A stretch of DNA of 64,000 nt from Steromphala cineraria (Eukaryota; Mollusca; Gastropoda; Trochida; Trochidae): positions 9,468,708-9,532,707 of the forward strand of contig OU744725.1 of the NCBI GenBank assembly GCA_916613615.1. The letters are read 5' to 3'. The notes under the pieces are model-generated. The model saw only the letters and a program-made list of their open reading frames with translations. It did no database searches and was not told the DNA's origin. A program made the translations under genes and the position numbers. Positions 34,344 through 47,928 of this stretch are shown here, piece by piece. Every line of letters begins with the position of its first letter. Position 1 is the stretch's first letter.

Positions 34344-37300
34344 AATCAAACAGCCCTGAAAAAAGGGTTGTTGTTTCTAGCTTCTGCCAGCTGTTAACGG
34401 CAATCGCAAAGTGGCGATATAGAGAAGCAACGATTGTTTGTAGAATATCTAGCTTTCTAGACTTGCCTTATTATCAAATAATTACTTCGACCTTTATTTC
34501 ATACAAAGGTAATGGTAAGAGATTATCAACATTCATCTGCGTTTGTTGATGCTTGAAAACAGTTTTGAAATTTGTAATCAAGTCTCTAGAGTAAAAAGAC
34601 TTTTCACGTTTTGATTTCCTCAACTTTTGAAATAAATCAGTGATTGCTCGTTTATTTGATTTCCCATATACGATTAATCATCAAAATATCCATGCATTTA
34701 GCATACACAATTATATGTTAATCTAAAATGCTAGAATATGTGCCGTTTTCATGTACATTTATCATTTACAATGCCTTGCAATCCAAATCAAATCAAATTG
34801 CCATGTTGTACAGAATGAGAGGCCTGAGTACGAAATTGCAAGAAAGTAATGACACATATGTAAGTTTTTTCAGCCAGTGGAGAGCATTTGGAACTGATAT
34901 AAAAACAGCAATATCTTCTTTATACCAACTTGTTCGTTTGGAGTAAGTTCTTCCGCCTTCATTAGGTGTAATGTTCTATGACAAACTATCATCTTATGCT
35001 GAATGAAGTAATACGTTTCACATGTTCCGCCTAATGATATATTAACGATACTCAAAAATCTTATATTTTTTACAATAATAAACTTGTTACAAATAAGATC
35101 TTGCCATTTTCAAGACAGGTAAGTTATAATTCGACAATGGAGCCTGGTAGAAAGTCTACTACAAGAACACCGTGGGCGTGTTTATGGAATCTCCCCATCA
35201 AGCTCAGCACGAGAGTGATATTGCCACTTGAGGCGTAGATGAGATAACATGATCATGGTTATTAAAACATAGAAAATGTCTATTAACTTTTTGTTTTATA
35301 AAGCTTACTAAACATCTAGGTGTTGACGAATCATTAATTTCATTTATGAGGAATATGTTTCGGGATCTCTCGCTTTAATAATCAGGCGAATAAACAGGAA
35401 TGGAGGTGTTAGTTTACTAATTAATTTGTGGTATCAAATTTCAACATCTAGAAACGTCAAGTTTGGTTAAAGAAACACTTTTAGAACGCGATATACCCAC
35501 AGACAAAGGTTTAAAAATCGAAGGAACTTTTATTGGAGAACGTTCTAGATATCCTGTATACTCATTGAGCAATAATAATGTGCGGTGCCTCTTTATCTAT
35601 ACATTTTTCAGTAAATTGCAATATGAAAAAAATTGTTGAGGTTGAAACGTAGACAGACAGACAGGTTGCTGACATCATTTCTTTGCATGTTTAACTCTCC
35701 AAAATTGAAATGGGGCTATTTTTCCTGAGAGTGTAAGGGCTTCACTTGTAACGTACAATTTCTCGCTTGATTTCCTTTAGCACATAGACCGGTGTTTAAT
35801 TCAAAATGTAGTTGCAAGGTCGTTTACCTTCTGAATAATTATACCGACGACAATGACACATTCTCGAGTTAATTACAAAGAAACAATGTGGACGCCTTAT
35901 CATTTATAGTCCTTTGTTCTTCGAGAATGTTGTCCAGGAGAAAGTGATCTACATCTTGTCTAGAACATCTATGTAGGTGTTTATAAGCATGCTCATTCGT
36001 GAAATGTTTAGTTGAAACAACAAGACAGCTTTAACCAATGTCATTGTAAAATATGTGGCATTTCTAAAGAATATGCTGCATAGGCATTTTTAAGATATTA
36101 GAGTTTTTACAACCCACAGTAAATGCACTTGATTTAAGAATCGTTGACGCAGAGCTGTAGAAATGAATCGAGTTCGTTTGATACAATCTTCTAAAGAGTT
36201 TTCATGATATGCCTTCATATTAGCAAAGACATTTTCATTAAAAGTAGAGGCCATTGAGATAGGGAACAAATAAAGAAATGTTATATTTTTGGAATATACG
36301 ATCTGCAAATTTTAAAAAGGCTTTACTTTCTTGAGCGGGTTCAGCTATTCCCGGCACTGAATACAACAGTAAGTTAACCACTCAGCCATCGACCTTCGCT
36401 TATTGTTCCAACGATGTTCCGGTATTATATTAAACATTTTCAAATATTTCATGATCAGACTGTTTTTACCAGGCACAGATTAATCATTGTTTATACTACA
36501 AATACTATCTTAGAAGAAATAAAGACATTGTTAGGGAAATAAAACAAAAATCCTATACATGTATCATATTATATGTCCTATAATGTCAAAGTAGAATATA
36601 ATTCCGCTTGTTATATCAGACTAGACGGTTCCTTTATAGACTGTCCAATGTTCCCATCAACATTTCATGTCACATATAAACATGTAAACTCACATTAACA
36701 CACAGAACATTTCGCTCTAGGTAAAAAGATGATTCTCCAAAATTTATATTCAACTTTCACCCTATTTGACTAACTAAGGACTAGATTTCATGCAAGACGA
36801 TTACATTATTGTCATTTGTTAAATTTAAGTTGAAGACTTGCTGTGAGTCTAGTTCCTGTGCACTGTCTGCAGACACTCCTGTGTAGAGGAGGGGATAACA
36901 AGGAGGGATATCCTGCACTACATCCTGTCTGGTACAATATACACGGACATACAGGTGCCATGTGATATACACCACTTACTCACAAGTTAAATATACATTA
37001 CACACTTGTAAACTGATCAAGTATACGTTACACACTTCAAACAGGTCGCTATAGTCGTTTTGATAGCTCGTGATTCTGGCTGTGAAAATAAGAGTGGTGT
37101 AAACTAGAATAGAGACGGGGACAACTGTTGAAAGCAAGAAATGTATGTTCAGTAAGCATTATGTTATTATTTTACAACATCATCTAATGCGACATTTCAT
37201 CGCTGCTTTAATTTTCGCCTCGATAAAAAAACCTTTAAATAGATATTGCTCATTATGTCATATGATTAAACACGTGGTCAAGCCGATTGTTTCTAGCTCT

Positions 37301-38329
37301 TTTACTATTCAACATATTCTTATAACCATCAGAACAATCACACTCTTTTCAATACAATATGCATGTGCGTGTTGATCGTAAAAATATATATATCAAAGAG
37401 TTAATGTAGCTATTTAGAAATGAGAAGCCGATTATCGTATGATATGATAATGATACAGTTCGTCGATGTAGGAAACGTAACGATATCTTTCTTCAATATA
37501 TCATTAACATAGATCCCAAAGGTAAACCTATGCAGATAGTTTATTTAAAGAAGGGTACGTTAACCTGTTTGAATGTTGTAGTTGCGAAAACTTAAGGCAA
37601 GATCAAAGGAACATTAAATTATCGAAATCGATGAGTACATATAGAAGAAATATTAGATTTGAATATGTCGTGACACAAGTTATTTCTTAAACCAAATCTC
37701 ATGTTGGTCTATCTTTAAATATTTTATGTTCTTCCTTGAGAACTGTGTATAATTTCAGAACGTCCTGAATCTAAAAAAACCCACATGACATCACATTTGT
37801 CACATGGCGTTTCTATTTCCTTGCTGTAGAAAACATTTAAAGATATACTATCTAAAGTAACGTTCAACCTTTGACCTAGAATTTAAATAAGGATATTCCG
37901 AAGCAGTACATATATTAAAAATGTGATGCTTCATCGATTTATCGATATTTGTATGCAGGTGATGTATTATTGATGCAATACATTTTCTCTTCTTTACATT
38001 TCAGACAACACAACACAATGGAAAGAATTGTTGTTTAATAATAAATCTGAATGAAATCCACTGATTTTTCAGTTGTTAAAATGCTAACATTGTAATTCAA
38101 TTTTAGTATTCTTGAGTTTACAGACAAAGGTACTATAGTTCCAAAATTGCAGTTAATAACAGGAAAGATGGCAGGAGTTGAACATAATTTTAGCATAATA
38201 ATTTAAGCATGAATTATCATTACAATGTTTAGAAGGAATTTGTAATTTCTCGACGAATTATATGTGCATCTGATGGAGTGAAGTGGAACAATCTCATGAT
38301 GTCCTTCAACTGTTTCATGACTGCAACGA
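34344..38329. other. Intergenic DNA, nothing recognised
   Basis: AT-rich sequence with a short (AGAC)n run near 35650. Frames at 34728-34946, 36090-36308, 36781-36975 and 37145-37375 match nothing known to me. Confidence 0.4.
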
Positions 38330-38393
38330 TGACGTCACAGGATTTTAAGTGTCAATTCACTGAGTATAATAACATACTTTTCCACTCAGTGAA
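38330..38393. promoter_or_regulatory. CRE octamer beside a perfect 10-bp inverted repeat
   Basis: TGACGTCA at 38330-38337 is followed by TTCACTGAGT (38356-38365) and its exact complement ACTCAGTGAA (38384-38393) with an 18-base loop containing ataataac. A 77-codon frame starts at 38412 but has no recognisable content. Regulatory meaning is uncertain. Confidence 0.25.
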
Positions 38394-41365
38394 GAATAAC
38401 GTATTTCATGAATGAAACTATACATCCGTTTAATCGATGTAACAAACGTGACTGTCAGCACACCATGTAGTTTGTACCCAGGTGTTGATCTGCAACAGGT
38501 GTCTAACACTGTAGCTAATGACTTCTCTTACCTTTATGTAAAGTGCCTTATTTTCATCGTTCAATTTCTGCAAAGATGGTACATTAGACCGTATGAGAAG
38601 CATACAGCTATTCTAATAATATTGACTTTAACAAAACCTCATTGAAAGCAAGCCTAGATCTGTAGTGAACTCCTCCCATTGCTCTGATTCTCTTTTCTTA
38701 AACATTAATCAAATAATCGTTTTGAATTTTTGTTCACAGACTGAATAAGTATTCTGTACCAGGTGTCGTGTAGGAAGCTTGTCTAGCAATCTCAATGGGA
38801 GTGTCTCTACAATCAGATCACGCTATCGATCTATCGATTTATCGATCTCACATATGCAGCTAAGCCTCTCTCTCTGCTTTTGAACATGAACACCGATATC
38901 GCCAAATATCATGATAATAATGTTGCAAATTGTTATTTTAAACCATATCGTCACTCTTTTGCACTTGATGTTTCATAAAACTATATAGATAACTTTAGAT
39001 AGGAAAATTACCGTTATTAATAATGTAACTGAAATTACGGAACATGTTATTGTTGGTTGTTTAAGTATGTATGTTTATTAAGTAGCCAATATTTAGCCAG
39101 TGGGAAGTTTAGGATTCCATGAGTCTATCACAATATCCCATTTCATAAACAAGGATAAACGTATTTTAGACTGAAAATAATCTTTAGAGTGAAGGATGGC
39201 GGATGATTCTTTAAATGCACACTAATTCTCCTTTTACCTTATATGTATTTTCATGTCTATTTACAAGTAAGCAAGTGTATATATTTAATGTATACGACAA
39301 TCGTAACATGACTTATCTTCCTGCGCAAGTATATTCAGAGTTTGTTGATTTTGAAACTAGCAGTTTTAATTCCACCAACGGTTTGTAAAGATTGGATTTA
39401 AAAGATAGTATAAAATTGTCTGAAAGACATACTCTCTCATTGAACATCCGACAGTTTGCATTCTTCATTTGAAGATCTGAAGAGGATTGTTAACATCTCA
39501 AGGTTTGTCGCCGATTGAACTATCATTAGTCGCTTTCGGTTAAGTTTTTCCGCTGATGAACATGCGTCTATGTACGTTTTACATTTGAACTGGATCAACA
39601 ATTTTCTTCGGTAGTTGCTTCTATTCATCATCTCATGCACATTAATAGATGAAACCGTAGGGAATATAAAACTCCACATATCAAGAACTATAAGGTTAAA
39701 ACGTAGATGTGAAATAATGTTTGGGGTTACAAAGCAATATTGTATTAACACCTTTTGCATCTTGTCCCGTAAAATAATGAAATCATTTGAATATAATTGT
39801 TTTTGCGTAAACCGTTTAAAGTAGTTTTTGCTTAGCCTTCTAAAGTAACTGGGTCAGTAACTGCACGAACCAAGGTGAGTTTGTATTTACTAAACATTTG
39901 ATTCTGGTATAGAAATTGGTCAGTCAGAAGGCATAGAGGTAACTCCTTGACGCAATTTGCATTAAACCAAAGGAAAGGGTTTGAATTGTTATATCTTCTA
40001 AAGTTTGTGCTAACTGGAGATACATCCCTGACTTGACACTTTGAAGGTTAATGGAACTAAACTGTCTGAAAATGATGCTGTAAACACTAAACTGGCTTCT
40101 GAACTTTGCGGCCTGGTCTCGTATAGGTTAAGTAATGCTGTTGGCGGGTAGTTGGTCTCCAATTAGCTGAGGGCGGAGACGTGTGTTTCGGTATACACAG
40201 TGACTCATGCGTGTGTTTGTGTTATGTACGATGTTGGGTAACTTGTGTTTTATTTGAAGTTATTCAGCGTCGAAATGACTTTCCTTAGCTACGTTGAACT
40301 GTTGTAACAAACACAGAGTGAGGAATAAATTCCTCTGAATGTTTGTCTTCCGTTGGTTTTGTTTGAGAGTGTTGTCATGATATGAGCAATTTGCATGTTT
40401 AGTTTTTGACGGAAAGCAGAAAGCATGTATACAACTAAATAATTGACTTGTTTTATTGAGATATTTGACATTAAGAGCTATTAATACAAAGCGTGTAAAC
40501 GTGTAGCTGACTGAAAGGCAATGTTTGTGTTCCAGTATTACTTCAACATCGTACATTCTACAAGCTGAAACACGTAGGACATCAGCCTCATGAAACATCC
40601 GTTGTTGAATAGCATTGCTGCCACTTTACCTTACGATACAACAAACTTAAAATGTATTTGTAGTGTGAAAATTTGTTCTTATGATTTTCAAGAACCTTCC
40701 GATACATAATATTGAAAGTGTAATACTGGGGAAACATTGTTTTCAAAGGTACTTGTTGGTTTTCCAGAAACCAGAATTCGCACTTACACTTACCTGAGAT
40801 TAAGACGCTTGATGAATGTTTCAATATCTTAACAGATATTTGCTGATAGTTATGGATAATGTAACTTTCACCATCAATCTGATGTAAGATTAATCGGTTA
40901 AATGGTCCAACCTGTTTAATAAAAATAAGATTCACCAAGCCTTCTATAATGTTTACAAGATATGTCTAGAGAATACTCCCAGTACTCGTAATACCGTCAT
41001 GATCCTTAGCGAGAATGCGTTGTTGGATGTTCTCAGCTTTCATCAAGATAACCAACTTATGTTTATGTTGTGTTGTTATTACTGTGCATCCAGGCAACAT
41101 CGTGATAGGGAGGTGCATGAGGTACTCACGAATAAACCAAACTGACATTCCCGCCGAATATATAAATATATATATATATATAGGTACCAGTCGTGACTGA
41201 AGCCTTCTCTTGATGCGATCTGACATGTGCTTGAGATTCTTCTTCTTTCCTCTATCTGCACTACTGATTTCTCTGTACTGTCTTATACGGCACAATCTTG
41301 ATACGATCACACTGATGTTAGGTCTTCAGGTTTCATTTGGGTATAGGCATTATTTTGCTTAATTG
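38394..41365. other. Intergenic DNA, minor repeats only
   Basis: TATCGAT occurs three times at 8-bp spacing (38824, 38832, 38840). An (AT)n run lies at about 41158-41182. Minus frames at 39437-39760, 40260-40598 and 40588-40938 (107-116 codons) lack any recognisable domain and are probably chance. Confidence 0.4.
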
Positions 41366-41690
41366 GAACTTGTTTTAATTGTTATTTTAGTTCGCTTTTG
41401 CTTAGGACTGTCAACGTGTTTCATACCTTTTGCATTATTTAAACATCCTCCATAATCGTCAGGGACTTTCAGCACTGTTCCTACCTTTTGCATTATCTTA
41501 TCTTCTTTTATGAGAGTGTGTGGCTTTCATCGCTTTTCCTACCTTTTGCATAATATCAGCCCTAGCTTTATGGTATTTTAGACTTTCACCGTTTGTCTCA
41601 AAATTTGGTCACAACTTTTGGATATTCTTTGGCTTTCAGCGAGTATGTCCTGCCTTTTGTCGCATTTTCATCAACTTTGTTATTATGTTT
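41366..41690. repeat. Degenerate tandem repeat, about 58-bp unit
   Basis: TACCTTTTGCATtAt recurs at 41424, 41482 and 41540 (exact 58-bp spacing), preceded by (g)actttcancgnt-ttcc. More diverged copies follow near 41598 and 41651 (tgccttttgtcgcatt). About five units, decaying to the right. A 88-codon frame at 41520-41786 is a by-product. Confidence 0.6.
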
Positions 41691-41962
41691 TTGAGCTCAC
41701 ATTGCTCAATAACACACATACACACAAAAACACAATGGCATATCGACATTTTTGTGAAATACAGTAAAACTGTAAAGAGCTGTTAACGTTTCAGCCTTGA
41801 TGTGGTGTCATATAACGTTTGAAATATTGTGCAATTTGATTTTTGTTACTTAATATGTTGTACGCTATTTCTTTTAATATTTCTTGATTCAGTTCATTCC
41901 ATGACGTATACAATGTTCCTTTGTGTATTTGCGAAATACATATTCTTTTATCAAGTCAGTTA

Positions 41963-42462
41963 TGATATGAAGGGTCCGGAGCAAAAAGTTGATAACCCTC
42001 AAAACCTAATTTTCCGAGATTTTTATCACAAGTGGGTCGCAAGAGGCAGATCTTACATTTTTTTATGAATTATCTCCCTTAACTCTGACAGTTTGAGAGT
42101 TGCATCATACCTGCTTTGTGATAAGCCACCAAATATTCAATTTTGTTTGGTAAAAGTGTGACAAGCCTCAAAAAGAGGGCAACAGAAAACATTTTTGTAG
42201 ATGGATTTTATCTTCAGATATACAAATACTGGCAGAAGCCTACATTCTTCTTATAAAGAAACATCAGAAGAATCAAAATAAGATAGTTACAGTGTCATGG
42301 CCATACTTTTTGTGGAAAAAATAAGGTTTTAGTGATGGGACATGGGGTTATCATGTTTTTACCCCGAAAATGACTATTTAACATGTAAAAATTTCAAACG
42401 TGTTTTTCTCAAAAGTAGAAATGTGTGGGTTATCATAGTCTTGCCCCGGACCCTTCATATCA
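41963..42462. mobile_element. Non-autonomous DNA transposon, 500 bp, TG...CA ends, 6-bp target duplication
   Basis: Termini TGATATGAAGGGTCCGG (41963) and CCGGACCCTTCATATCA (ending 42462) are exact inverses, and similarity continues inward for about 40 bp (gcaaaaagttgataaccctc against gggttatcatagtcttgc). A perfect 6-bp direct repeat CAGTTA flanks the element (41957-41962 and 42463-42468). The interior has no coding capacity. The 6-bp duplication and TG/CA ends do not fit hAT, Mutator or Tc1; Dada-type (6-7 bp) or Ginger-type elements are possible. Superfamily undecided. Confidence 0.82.
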
Positions 42463-42468
42463 CAGTTA

Positions 42469-45031
42469 ACATATGCCATTTAAACAAACATGACTTTATT
42501 GTAATTGAAAAACAATGGTGAAAACATTTCAGTATGTTTCTTTAAGATAAGACATTATGTTTTAAAACAGAGAGCACGCAGAACACGTTTCCTTGACGAT
42601 GTAGATTTCATGAAGCGAATATGTACAGCATGTTCCGTGACCTGTCTACAAGCGGGGAACACAGGCCAGTGTTCTAGACTGGCACTCGGTCGTCTAACAT
42701 TATCCAGAAAAGTCTGCTTTTGTCAAAAGTTCTTAATAAATATCGTTGATTAATAAAGGTATTTTAGGGTATGAAGGTAATTTGCCATTGTAAAGCAATG
42801 CTTAACAAGATATATGTTATTCTCACAATATGTTACTACACAATCAAGTTCGAATAATTTATATAGCTGTACAACAGTTTGTAGAACGATAATGCATATC
42901 TATTTAATTCTTAGTCTAGAAGTCAGACAGGAAGTTAGAAAAATGCCTTTCTGACAATGTTACAACAAAGTACGTTTGAACCATCGGCATTTCGGCATAT
43001 CACGTTAATCAGTATTTGTTTAAAGGCATTAAGCCAAAATTAATTTATAATCTTTTCAACATTATCATAACTAAGATTGCTTAGTGTTGTTATTTTGATA
43101 AATTTTATGAAACAGATTAAGTATATATGAGCAGCAAGTGACTTGAAGACAGTCCCGACAGCCCGAGGCATCTCTCTAGTGTGATAGGGTTCCATCTCTG
43201 CCATATACCGGCTAGCTTATGAAGTCTGTCACATGTTCGTGAGTGTTCTGACATTACGTGTACATTGATGACACGAGCTTGTACTGAGCAGGGAACATAG
43301 CATTTCTCTCTATGTAGCAAGTGGTACAGTGTATATACGTTTCTTTGACATTCAGTGACAATAATGTTTCATTTGGCATGTGAGTAATTCAAAGGTATGA
43401 CACAAGAGGATGAATAAATGAATAAATTCACCGAGATAATCGTGTTTATTACTATTATTACATTCAGAGTGGAAACTCTAGATACTTTGAATTTAGAACA
43501 TCATATCAATTTATAATAGTATTTTTTTTCAACTTGGTTCTGTAATCTAGTTAGCATATGGACACATAAGATTAATAGTTGTGATACATATCCTGTTTGA
43601 ACTGATATAAGGCATAATGCCAGACTGTTTAACTGAACATATTCAACACACCAGTTGAGCTGAAAAACAAGCAAGCTTACAGATGCCAACGTCTTGATAC
43701 TGAACACCCCGACAATACGCCGTCTTGAATTTTAATTTGAGATAATCCTGTCTTTATGTCTCTCTCTTACACTTCATATCTTGTATCATTTTGACTCATT
43801 GTTTAGAAATTATGTTGTATGAGTTTGCTTGAAAGGTAACGCTTTCATCAAACCCAACGCTTCGTGAACATGATTCCTTTTACTTGCATTTCCTGCACCA
43901 ATGAATCATATGCACCCAATAAAGTATTAAAGACTGAACCGCACAAACACCAAATCCACAAAAAAATATTAAAGTGTTTGGAGTATGCATTATAGGATCT
44001 GTTGAATTGATAAAGGAATTGTACCTACATGTGACCTAAAAGGTCATCATTTTCAATTATGTTTTATCAATTGCATTGTATATTCCCCTTCATAGAAAAA
44101 CAATAAAGATATTGTATAATATTTGTGCCTATTACGTTACAGCGATAACTTTGATAACATATTATTTGTTATCTGAATCATTTGTTACAGAATCTGCCAA
44201 CAATGACCCCCAGTCATATTTCGTATTGAGTAACTACAGGGTATGCTGTCTGTCAATCACGTGTCAAAATGACGTGACGTTATTGGTCAGGGTGACACAA
44301 GCGAAATGACGTTACACAAACTCTCTTACTTAACACACCACCATGAACACTTTGATAAATAAACATGATTGACATATGTTGATTGATATATGTTCTAGCT
44401 ACCCTTAATGGCTTGAAGTGTTTGAAGTTCGGACATTTACATGGTCAAAAAGATGTCAATCATTTTACGATATTGCCTAAGGGTTGGGGTACGTATAGGG
44501 GCTACTGTATGTGCTGTGCCTTCAAAACACTCTAGGGCCTACTTTTATGTCACCGCTGTGTTATAATTTTGAAATAATTGAATTTGTAAATGTCGCTTAA
44601 ATATATATTAAGCGTCTTTTTGGGTGAATACACACATATTTAACGTTTGAATAAATTAATAGCGCAGATTGTCTTTCTTTTGCAAATGTAGTCGACTTAC
44701 CTTTTATAGAATTAATTGCATTTTTTCAATAACTTTGTAAGTTGAACGACGTGATGTTATAAGTGAAGGCTTGCTAATGATCTCACTTGTGACGAGAAAT
44801 ATCATATAAACAAACACAAAAGGTCTGCCTTGCCTCATTGGTGAAGATTTTAGGAGCCATTAATAGTAAATCATTACAGTGAAGATCCCAGCGACAGATT
44901 CCTTAATGAAATTTCGTTCCTTCAGATTTTGGATGAAAATCTATTATTTTTGTCGGTCAAACACGTGAATACTCAACCATTATAACTGTACTAGTAGAAG
45001 AAATTATCAAGTATATCGAGTTGGAACTTCT
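42469..45031. other. Intergenic DNA, nothing recognised
   Basis: Frames at 42505-42753, 43117-43320, 43501-43707 and 44076-44309 match no family known to me. No element with clear ends seen. Confidence 0.4.
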
Positions 45032-45180
45032 GGAGGCCATTTTAGTGTGAACATCCTTTAATCATTTGCGGTAGGAAATCAGATTAAGAACCCCTAGTTA
45101 TTGTTTGATTTAGATTGCAATGCAATTTCTTACATTTGTTTTACAGTTTGTGAGAAACCACTATTTCCCTAGAAAAACGT
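45032..45180. mobile_element. Probable decayed relative of the TTAA-ended MITE
   Basis: Ggaggccattttagtgtgaa, then catcctttaatca, aligns with ggcggccatttttgtgtgaa, then cacctttaattca, in the two 365-bp elements. The region ends ccctagaaaaacgt, like their ...cccctctaaaaacgtgc. The left half and both TTAA termini are not recognisable. An old, partial copy. Confidence 0.4.
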
Positions 45181-45304
45181 ACGTTATACATTGACTTCAA
45201 ATAAAGCTCCGTCTTCATATAACCCACATGTCCGAATGTCCGTGTCGACCACTGACCCAGTGCTGTGTATGTTACCAAACCGACCCCTGGCCAGGAGGCA
45301 ATCA

Positions 45305-45347
45305 CCCCCTCCCACTACCCTCCCTCCCCCTCCCCCTCCCCCTCCCT
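45305..45347 (-). repeat. C-rich tract with G-quadruplex potential on the minus strand
   Basis: Consecutive CCCTCC/CCCCCT blocks, giving seven or so runs of at least three G on the minus strand separated by single A or short spacers. It meets the usual G3+ N1-7 quadruplex pattern. It is an isolated GC-rich spot in AT-rich DNA; about 100 bp to the right lies gcgggaaaatgtgacgtgac. Confidence 0.6.
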
Positions 45348-47905
45348 TGCTCTGATGAATCAGCGTCCACGAGCGTTGGAATGTCGTCTGCCTCGGGACA
45401 AATGGCGGGAAAATGTGACGTGACAGATCTGTTTGGGCAAAGCAAGCTAATCACCCGACTACAGACACCGTAGCTAGATTTCCATGTATGATAAAACAAA
45501 AGTAAAAGAGTATTGCAATACATATAAATATCATTTAAGAAATATAACATTTCATAAATGAAATTTAATTTATGGTCATTGCAACCAATAGCCGAGAATC
45601 GTCCTTTGCTATCAATATAACATTTTATTAGCAATAAATTAAATCAAATTTTGTCCAGAAGTTATGAACTCAGATTAAAATGACTCCCGAAAGAATCTGC
45701 GAATACGAAATCCTTAACAGATTCTTTAATAGTACTCGATTCTATAAAATAGCCAAGTTCATACATTACAGTCAGAAAACGTCTTGAAATACCCTTGACG
45801 TTATTGGATGATTTTTAAAAGGACTGTCTAAAGCACATCAAGCTGAGAAATGTTACAAAAAAAATCAAATGAAATGGAAAATACGCCTTATCATTATTAC
45901 CTTTATGAAACACAATACAGTACTCAGTAGAAATGTCAATGTCAAAGTTGGGTGCCTTGTCAGAAATATCTAAAATCCAATTGTAATGCCATCTTCCTCT
46001 CTGACAGTAACCATCCATGCAATATAATTGACATTGAAATGTGACATCCAAATATGTTAGGTATATCTTGGCTGTAAATGCACGCATCTAGATGCCACAG
46101 AAAAATAATTTTGAAAAATTATTTAAATTTTTTTTTTTTTGTCGCAATTATCGATTTGGAGTCTTATTCAATCCATTGGTCATTGATCATAATCGAATAT
46201 GGTCCTGTCAGGTACAAGTAGAAATCCGACGAGTATACCCTTCTCAATATTGAGCCATGGACTTTAGGCAACAAGCAGGATGCACAACACTGGGTACCTC
46301 ACCAATAATGAGGATTGCTTTGTGGATAAACAACCAGGGAAAGAGACGTTTAGATCCTATACATCGTTGTCAAGCAAGTGATGACAACACATCAGGATCT
46401 CTGTCGAAACGTGGCTTTCACAGAATAAAGAAGCTGACTGTCCATACAAATCTTTTTGGTCATCAACTTCTAGAATGCTAATCAAAGGAACGGGGTATCT
46501 GGTCTTGAAGCTAAAGCAATGTACAATCTTTCCTCCTTACATCCTGCTTGAAGACTTTGGTTATAAACGCTTTATTGACCTCAGAACGAAATATGATTTT
46601 TACATGCTCTTTTCTTGGGGTACATGAAGGTTGCGCTTTGAGTACACACCAATAAGGTATACAAAGTGTACATACAAAGTTCAATAGGAAACTATTTCAC
46701 GAATTGCCATTGTCCATTTAATATCATTTAAATATTACTTTCTCTTGAATTAAAATCTCTATGTATACGGTATTTTGGGTATTCTTATTTTGCATTTAAG
46801 TTGACATGAAGTGACTGATATATTATTTCATCTATGTTTTATTCTTTAATCACTATAGGTGTTGTATATATCTTTCACAGTTACAGCTATCGCTGTTCGT
46901 CTTCGCTGAAATGACATACATGACACATGCAGTCGTTCATTCAAGGATTACCCCGCGTATATCATTCACTTCAAATACCTTAATCAGACTGTTGATATGA
47001 TAAATGCCCAAGGCTATATCGTGTTTCTTAAGAAGCTTATCGATACGCTCAACAAAGGTATCATGTTTATTTATTCAACCACGCATGGCGGATCTAGCTG
47101 CGCTGTTAGGAGCTCAAATATTCCATTCAGGTTCGCGCATAATGCATAGATTCAGTGAATGATTAGTGTATGCAGTGTGTGGAGTATTGACATTCAGGTT
47201 GCAATATTGACCCAAATTAAATCTCCCAAACAGGCGTGGATGAATATCGAGAATAATAGTTTTGGAGCTTTATACGAGAAACGTTTCAATAACGTTTATT
47301 ACATTCACGATGGTATTGAAAATATACATTTCACTATTTTGGATTCACAGAAAAGGAATAAGGAAATATTGTGATTTAATGATTAATTTGATAATAATAA
47401 GCTTACAACTTTTACTTATTCACTTTATGAAATACTAAAATGAGCTTTTAATTATTGAATAAACTACACCATCTTTTCGAAATTTCATATCTCAAATAGA
47501 ATATGACACTTCTTTACACATTCCTATAAACATAGTTCTTTGAATAAATAGGTGAAACGCTATATTTACCGAAAACGTTTTGGTAAAATGAACATTTTAT
47601 CATTGCTATTCTTCTTGCTGTCAATTCAGTGTTGAGCATACAAAAATACAATCAAAGTGTCAGAGACATACATAAATATATCATTAATCAACTGTGTGCA
47701 CTGTATACAGAACAATACTGTAACCATTTACCACCAACATTAACCGATTGACTCGAATCAGAGGACTAATAGCTTGCAGCTATTGACATATCACATTGGA
47801 CGTTATATTGCCACCGTTGTATTCAAATTCGAATCAACATCGAGACTCGCACAATGTAAGCGACGTTCTTCCAGGATTTAGACATCAAGCTGCTTTCTCC
47901 CCCGT
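45348..47905. other. Intergenic DNA with a probable third hairpin-element remnant
   Basis: At about 46310-46479 the sequence (gtttagatcctatacatcgt; cgaaacgtggctttcacaga, then ataaagaag; CAACTTCTAGAATGCT at 46464-46479) resembles the right half of the hairpin elements at 25537 and 34167. No gene is supported elsewhere in the stretch. Confidence 0.4.
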
Positions 47906-47928
47906 CCCCCCCCCCCCCCCCCCCCCCC
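47906..47928. repeat. Poly-C run (23 C)
   Basis: Uninterrupted C homopolymer preceded by ccccgt. The length may be affected by sequencing. It lies inside a 98-codon frame (47796-48092) that I do not consider real. Confidence 0.8.

Noticed and set aside
39437..39760. 107-codon minus-strand frame as a decayed transposon protein
   Set aside because: Composition looks protein-like but no motif of any transposase or reverse transcriptase could be pointed to.
40260..40938. Two adjacent minus-strand frames (112 and 116 codons) as exons of one gene
   Set aside because: No shared family, no convincing splice sites joining them, no domain.
45228..45634. Overlapping frames through the C-rich tract
   Set aside because: Low-complexity proline- or glycine/arginine-rich artefacts of the CCCTCC repeat.
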